Below, in pieces: positions 58,532 through 64,000 of a stretch of 64,000 bases of DNA. The notes beneath the pieces are model-generated. The model had not been told where the DNA came from and did not search any database. It saw only the letters and a list, made by a program, of their open reading frames with translations. The stretch is from contig NC_089320.1 in the NCBI RefSeq assembly GCF_036669915.1, positions 13,251,287 through 13,315,286 of the forward strand, given 5' to 3'. The translations under genes were made by a program, and so were the position numbers. The stretch's first letter is position 1, and each line of letters starts with the position of its first letter. Source of the DNA: Pocillopora verrucosa (taxonomy: Eukaryota > Cnidaria > Anthozoa > Scleractinia > Pocilloporidae).

Positions 58532-61500
58532 ATGCCGTCAGATAACGACCACTTGGAGTCGGGCGCGCAAATCGACGTGCCATCAATGGCAGCACCTAAC
58601 ACAGTTCAACCCACCGCCCCAATTTATCGTCAAGTTATTTCTCCAAATTTTCCGCTGCCAAGTCCTATGAAGTGTCATGGTGACGTTACTGGTAACTAGG
58701 ATTTTTTCAAGCAGCAATGGAGTGACTATGAAACAGCAACAGGCCTCGATAAGCGAGAGGAATCGGTCCGTTTAGCGACTTTGCGTTCATCGATGGGCAG
58801 AGAGTCTTCAGATCTTACTCAACCTAAATCTTCCAGAGGACGATAAGAAGAAAATCGATAAATGTTTAGAAGCTTTAGAAAGCTACTTCAAACCTAGCAG
58901 AAACTTGGTTTACGAACGGTATGTTTTAAATACGTGTGTGCAGCAAAGCGAGGAATCTGTCCAAAGTTATGTCACAAGTCTGAGAAAATTAGCCGCGTCC
59001 TGCGAATACGGTGCACAAACAGATAAGCTTATCAGGGACAGGCTCGTCATTGGTTTAAAGAATCAAGGTGACAAGATGAGACTCTCGAGAGAAAAATCCA
59101 TGGACTTGAAGAAAGCCATACAGATGTGCACTACGAGTGAAATCGCCTCGCAGCAAATCAAGACGATAATAGGCGCTGGAGACAACAAGACAGAAGACGT
59201 AAAGAAATTCAGCGAGAAAAAATTTCCCCATAGAAGTCGTAGTAAGAAGAGAGATGGAGGAAGATCGTCAAATTTAGAGAAGAAATTAGAAAAAAAGAAA
59301 TCCGAAAGTCCTTTCGAACAGACCTGTAAGTATTGTGGTCGTAAACAATGTCATGAAAGAAGAACAGAGTGTCCCGCGTTCAAGAAAACGTGCAGCAAGT
59401 GTCAAAAAAAGGGCCATTTTGCGTCTGTGTGCCGATCATCAAAGAAGATTCAACAATTCGAAGAAGACGAGGATGACAGTCCTGACGAAAGCTGTTTGCA
59501 AGTGGAAACTGTGTCTATAGTCCAAACTAAAGCAAAACAATGGCTTGCAGATATCAGTTTCTTCAAATCAGCTAAAGAAGACTTCACCACAACCTTGGCA
59601 TGTCAATTAGACACTGGAGCTACATGTAATGTAATTGGCTTGGACGACCTCTCAGCTATCACACAGTTAGGAGACCCACCCATGAACAACTCCTCAGTTA
59701 AGCTGAAGCTCTTTGGTGGAACAACTTTGAAGCCAGTTGGTGAGTGCGACCTACGTGTCAGACACAATGGCAAACAACAGGTTCTGAAGTTTCAAGTCAT
59801 AAAACACAAGTGTAAGCCCTTGCTATCAGCTGAAACCTGTGAAAAGTTGGAACTCATCCTCCTAAATGTCAGTGGCCCCGAGAATGTACGTCAGACAAGT
59901 GAGACCCTACCACAAAAATGTCTGTCAAAGGAAGAACTCTTGAGCAAGTATCATGAAGTTTTCACTGGATTAGGACATATTGAAGATGTAAAGATTAGGG
60001 TTGGCCCGAGTTTTAAACCAGTATAACATTCCCCTCGTCGCGTACCAGTTGCACTACAAAAAGAAGTTAAGAACAAGATTCTAGAGTTGGAAGAGAAAGG
60101 CATTATTAAGAAAGTGGTGGAACCCTCCGAGTGGATCAACAGTATGGTAATAGTTGCCAAACCTCAGAAGATTCGACTTTGTCTGGACCCGAAAGACCTG
60201 AACCGTGCGATGCAACGTCCCAAATTTCAAATGCCAACGTTGGAAGAACTGTTACCAGAGCTCAACAAAGCTAGAATCTTCAGTTCCTTCGATGCAAAAG
60301 ATGGATTCCATCAAGTTGGCCTTGACCAAGAGAGTAGTAAACTCACAACTTTCTGGACACCCTTAGGAAGATGCCGTTACTTAAGAATGCCCTTTGGTAT
60401 AAGTTTAGCCCCAGAAGTCTTTGAAAGCAGACTACAAGAATGCTTCGCAGACCTGCCTGGTGTGAAAGATATCAGAGATGATATTCTTGTTGTTGGTTAT
60501 GGTAAATCCGACTCGGAAGCACTTCTTAATCATGATCAGAATGTGGTTCGCCTACTTGAACGAGCCAAACAAGTCCATCTGAAACTCAGCAAGAACAAAG
60601 TAAAGCTTCGACAAGCAGAAATTAAATTCATGGGCCATGTAATTTCAAGGGACTGAAACCGGATCCCGATAAAGTTACTGCCATTAAGAACATGCCGAAG
60701 CCAACGACTAAGCCTGAAGTTCTTACCTTGCTTGGTTTTGTCAACTATCTATCTAAATTTCTACCAAAGCTTTCAGATGTGTCAGCACCTTTAAGAGAGC
60801 TTACAACTGACTAGTCCAAGTTCACCTGGGCCAAACAGTATGATGAAGCTTTTGCCACTATTCAGCGCTTGGTTATTCAACACCCAGTGCTTAAATTCTA
60901 CAGCATAGAAGAAGAAGTAACTATTCAAACGGATGCCAGTAATAAAGGCTTTGGCGCAGTCCTTCAAAATGGACAGCCAGTCGCCTACGCGTCCAGAACT
61001 CTCTCACCAACAGAACAAAGATATACAACCATAGAGAAAGAATGTCTGGGAATAGTCTTCGCTTGTGAAAGATTCAATCAATATCTAACACGCAGAGGGC
61101 ATATCTCAGTCGAAACTGACCACAAGCCTCTAGAGTCAATATTTAAGAAGTCTCTACTATCAGCTCCATGCCGTCTCCAAAGAATGCTTCTCAAGCTACA
61201 ACGATTCAACCGGACAGTTAAATACAAACCTGGTTCCCAAATGCTCTTAGCCGACCATTTGTTTAGAGCCGCACAGCATGAAACCTCTAGGCCAGAAGAA
61301 TCTTTTCAAGTATTTTCCTTAGAGCTGGAGAGCCTGGACCCTATGCAAGTCCTGAAGGTCACGCCAGAAAGACTGGATCAATTGCAGTGTAGCACAAGTC
61401 ACGATGACACTTTGCAGACACTGAAAACCACCATTCTGACCGGATGGCCAATGCAGAAAGATCAAGTACTAATCAAGATTCGGGAGTATTGGTCTTACCG

Positions 61501-62683
61501 CGACGAGCTGTCAGTACACAATGGTGTTCTTTTCAAAGGCTCAAGAGTAGTCATCCCCCAGTTACTGAGACCTGAAGTGAAATCCAGAATTCATTCCAGC
61601 CATTTAGGAGTAGAGGCTTGCCTACGCAAAGCTAGAGACACTGTATTCTGGCCTGGTATGAATGCAGAAGTGAAGGACCAAATCAAACAATGTTAAATTT
61701 GCAACGAATTTCAAGCTAAGAATCAGAAGCTCCCAATGCAAAGCCATGACCTTCCTGACCGCCCGTGGAGTCGAGTCGCTGCTGACCAGTTCACACTTCA
61801 TGGCAAGGAATATATTGTGCTTGTTGACTTCTACTCGGATTTCTTGGAAGTACAAAAATTGGAGGAAAACACTTCCAGTTGCGTGATTGAATTCTTTAAG
61901 GAACAATTCCGCCGACACGGCATTCCAGATGCACTAGCTACAGACAACGCTCCTCAGTTTACAAGCCACGAATTCCATCAGTTTTCAATCGATTGGGAGT
62001 TTACTCACGTATCTTCTTCCCCACATCATCACAGATCCAACGGAAAGGCAGAGTCTGCTGTGAAAATTGTCAAGTCTTTATTCAGAAAAGTTCTTAAAGA
62101 CAAAGACCCATGGTTAGCCCTATTGGACCAACGCAACACACCAACAGAATCCCTAGAAAGTAGCCCTGCACAGAGATTGATGTCTAGACGCACCAGAACT
62201 TTACTACCTACAGCTTCTAACCTACTGTACCCCAAGATTCCAGAAAATGTGAATGCAAAGCTGAAGTTGAAAAGGCAAAAGGCCAAGTGGTACCATGATC
62301 GCACATCGTGAACCCTTCCAGAATTACAAGTTGGGCAAGAGATAAGAGTGGCACCTCTGCAGAGGAATCAAAGCTGGAAAACAGGTACCTGTATTAAGAA
62401 GCTATCAGACAGGTCCTATATAGTAAAAACCAGTTCAGACAATCAAGTATTCCGTCGAAATCGGGAATTTCTAAAGCCAGCTGCACAACCAACTGAACAA
62501 CCCAAACCAGTTGAAAGCAGTGACAGCGAGCTTTCAAAGAGTGTTAACCAGCCTTCAAAGCAAGATGGTAATTCAGCTAATCATGAACCAAAGCCAATCT
62601 TGACACCACAAACTGTTCCAGTGAAGAAAACTCGTACCAGAGTTGTAAAGCCACCCTCGAGGTTCAGTGACTTTGTTGTGTAG
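58532..62683 (+). pseudogene. Degenerate gag-pol of the Ty3/gypsy element
   Basis: Gag starts at ATG 58532. A CCHC zinc knuckle (C-X2-C-X4-H-X4-C) lies at about 59391-59433 and the protease DTGA at about 59610. Reverse transcriptase covers about 60100-60640, with the catalytic pair at about 60476-60484 preceded by RD rather than the usual Tyr-x. RNase H covers about 60915-61140; the integrase HHCC finger is at about 61590-61705 and its core has D at about 61780, D in DNAPQF at about 61942 and E at about 62049. The C-terminal tail ends at 62683. Breaks: TAG 58697, frameshift near 58810, TAA 60024, frameshift near 60650, TAG 60812, TAA 61694, TGA 62309. It cannot make a working protein set. Confidence 0.9.
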
Positions 62684-62917
62684 TTTATCATATGAAAATT
62701 GACTTCAGCTCAAGAGAACTCGAAGTGTTCATATTAAAAAAACTGACTATCGGACAGTAACTTGAATAAGGATTTTCAACTTTTAGTCTTGCACTAAGTT
62801 CCGTTTGTTTTGTTCGTTTTTTAAAATGTTATTTTCAGTAATCTGTTCAACTTGAACACATTTCATTTATGTTTATATGTTTCTTTCGGAAATTAGCTTA
62901 CTCCAAAAGAAGGGAGA

Positions 62918-63020
62918 TGTTACGATAAATGCGTCACTTGTCACGTTACCTGTTTCCTTATTTGGACAATAAATAAAGTTGTTGCCTTTTTACTGAGTGT
63001 GTAGTTCACATGTCATAACA
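62918..63020 (+). repeat. 3' LTR, 103 bp
   Basis: Starts TGTTACGATAAATGCGTCAC and ends TGTCATAACA, same length as the 5' LTR, directly after the polypurine tract at 62905-62917. Confidence 0.92.
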
Positions 63021-63235
63021 AGGAGCTCTGCATCCCAAAACGTCTCTCTGAGGCGTCCGGTTTCCGAAAGGCGAGCATTCCATTCGTAACGTCATCATGT
63101 CTGCCTTGTTATTTACACCTAATTGATTCATTTCATGCACGGATAAATGTGAAACTATACTGGTGTGATTTTTTCCCTTTGGAAGACTTCAATTAAATGA
63201 CCTAACTTGTGTCGTTTGAGGATGCAGGCACTGAC

Positions 63236-63566
63236 GACTAAATACAGGAATGGCTCCGACCTGTAATTGGATGATGAAAGTAGTAAAAGCTAATAAGTTA
63301 TATCTTAAATCCTTGCTTGTGAGTATTGTTAACCGCGTGTCTCGAAGCGGAACAATAAAATATCAATGCGAGTGAAAACACCAATGTGTCAGACAGGAAA
63401 TGGTTACTTGCGTAGTGAAGGGAAGGCAGCCTTTCTTGCTCAGCGAGGTCGTTCAGCGATATTCCAGCGATGAAAAAGTCATCTGCTGACTAGCACCGCT
63501 TACTAAACTCGTTTAGTCAGTTCAGGCGGACGACCAGAGACTAAAGCCATTCCTGTATTTCACCGC
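63236..63566 (+). mobile_element. MITE family D, uninterrupted copy
   Basis: Ends GACTAAATACAGGAATGGCT and AGCCATTCCTGTATTTCACC. The inside matches the two copies at 44592-45213 and 45403-45720, including GTGTCTCGAAGCGGAAC and CAGCGAGGTCGTTCAGCGAT. It shows the native size of about 330 bp. Confidence 0.82.
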
Positions 63567-64000
63567 TGGGATAGCTCTGACTCAAACATTAATTAATTTT
63601 TTTCGATAATTTTTTAAACAATTTTTAAAAAAATTTAAAACTGAACTAGTGAGCAGTGCTGTGCGAACAGTACAGCATAATAAGTATAAAACTTCTTTAT
63701 TCTTTGACGCGTTTCGTCTAACTGTCGTAAACTTCTTCAGGGAGTTTTACAAGTTAACAAGTCTATATTTATAAGCCATTGTTGACGGCTATTGCGGGGG
63801 CCAATGACCATAAGGGCTTGGCTGGACCTACGAGCAGGAATAAGCAAAGTTGTGATAATTTGAATTTTTTTTTTTTACGCAAGGTGAGAGATGTATTAAG
63901 GCAGCCACGGTTTTAGCTGGAAATTTTCACATTTGAAAAATTGAAGAGGCTTTTCACAGATGATGCCTGGAAAACAGTTGGCAAATGAGGTTAAGAAGGC
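63567..64000. other. Unannotated right edge
   Basis: AT-rich DNA with two A/T runs. No open frame or repeat recognised before the window ends. Confidence 0.5.

Larger units (their letters stand above)
56817..63020 (+). mobile_element. Ty3/gypsy-type LTR retrotransposon, degenerate
   Basis: Bounded by 103-bp LTRs and an exact 5-bp duplication AGGAG (56812-56816 and 63021-63025). Domain order is Gag with zinc knuckle, protease, reverse transcriptase, RNase H, integrase, which defines Ty3/gypsy. A polypurine tract (AAAAGAAGGGAGA) directly precedes the 3' LTR. No envelope-like frame follows integrase. The 1,456-bp DNA element at 56931-58386 sits in the primer-binding site. Without it the element is about 4.75 kb, compact for the group. 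Confidence 0.92.
55705..63098 (-). pseudogene. Integrase-core (DDE, rve-like) protein pseudogene split by an LTR retrotransposon
   Basis: The N-terminal part lies at 63098-63021 (ATG at 63098, reading into GCRAPSF) and continues at 56816 after removal of the retrotransposon 56817-63020 and one AGGAG copy. Then come a helix-turn-helix segment (FKIKDIAFML and YRRMRSYELS), a charged middle part, and an integrase-like catalytic region: HIDTN with [21 protein letters not shown], and [11 protein letters not shown]. The frame ends at TAA 55707-55705. Lesions: frameshifts near 56683 and 56417 and two in-frame stops (near 56077 and near 55988). Intact relatives are intronless or few-exon DDE proteins found in cnidarians, fish and fungi; whether they are mobile or domesticated I cannot say. 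Confidence 0.75.

Overview
This is eukaryotic, intron-rich, AT-rich animal DNA. Genes have short phase-matched exons with GT-AG introns, there are no operons, and the spaces are full of MITEs, tRNA-derived SINEs and decayed transposons. Several repeats look like those of stony corals and other anthozoans, so I infer a cnidarian, probably a scleractinian coral; the species cannot be fixed from the sequence alone.

Region 1 (1-1383) is the last two exons of an unrecognised + strand gene. Region 2 (2992-38825) holds three cytochrome P450 genes resembling CYP46A1 (cholesterol 24-hydroxylase), each with the same 15-exon plan. Gene 1 (+, 2992-11862) gives an uninterrupted 498-residue protein. Gene 2 (-, 13659-25074) gives 499 residues. 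Gene 3 (-, 27029-38144) is a recent tandem copy of gene 2, including introns, intronic repeats and flanks, but it is a pseudogene: a stop codon replaces the C-helix Trp, the exon carrying the I-helix GHETT motif is deleted, and one donor is GC. Gene 1 is convergent with gene 2. Insertions present in only one of the two tandem copies, with matching empty sites in the other, give a relative timetable.

Region 3 (42104-43012) is a single-exon gene for a type II membrane protein whose C-terminal half resembles the mainly bacterial YbaY/YscW domain. It is the least expected host gene in the window.

Region 4 (44303-52956) is a two-gene PIF/Harbinger transposon. Its Myb-like gene is frameshifted. 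Its DDE transposase has four open, phase-matched exons but is cut by a 3,124-bp terminal-inverted-repeat element with a TAA target duplication. The Harbinger lies in a gag-like fragment and its left part also carries a MITE pair and a fold-back SINE. A tandem satellite (53216-53463) and a second fold-back SINE (54565-55085) follow.

Region 5 (55705-63098) is a three-layer nest. An integrase-like minus-strand pseudogene is interrupted by a Ty3/gypsy-type LTR retrotransposon (103-bp LTRs, AGGAG target duplication), which carries a 1,456-bp DNA element inside its primer-binding site. The last kilobase holds a solo MITE and otherwise nothing recognisable. Apart from the P450s and the single-exon gene, almost everything to the right of 43 kb is mobile DNA in several insertion layers.
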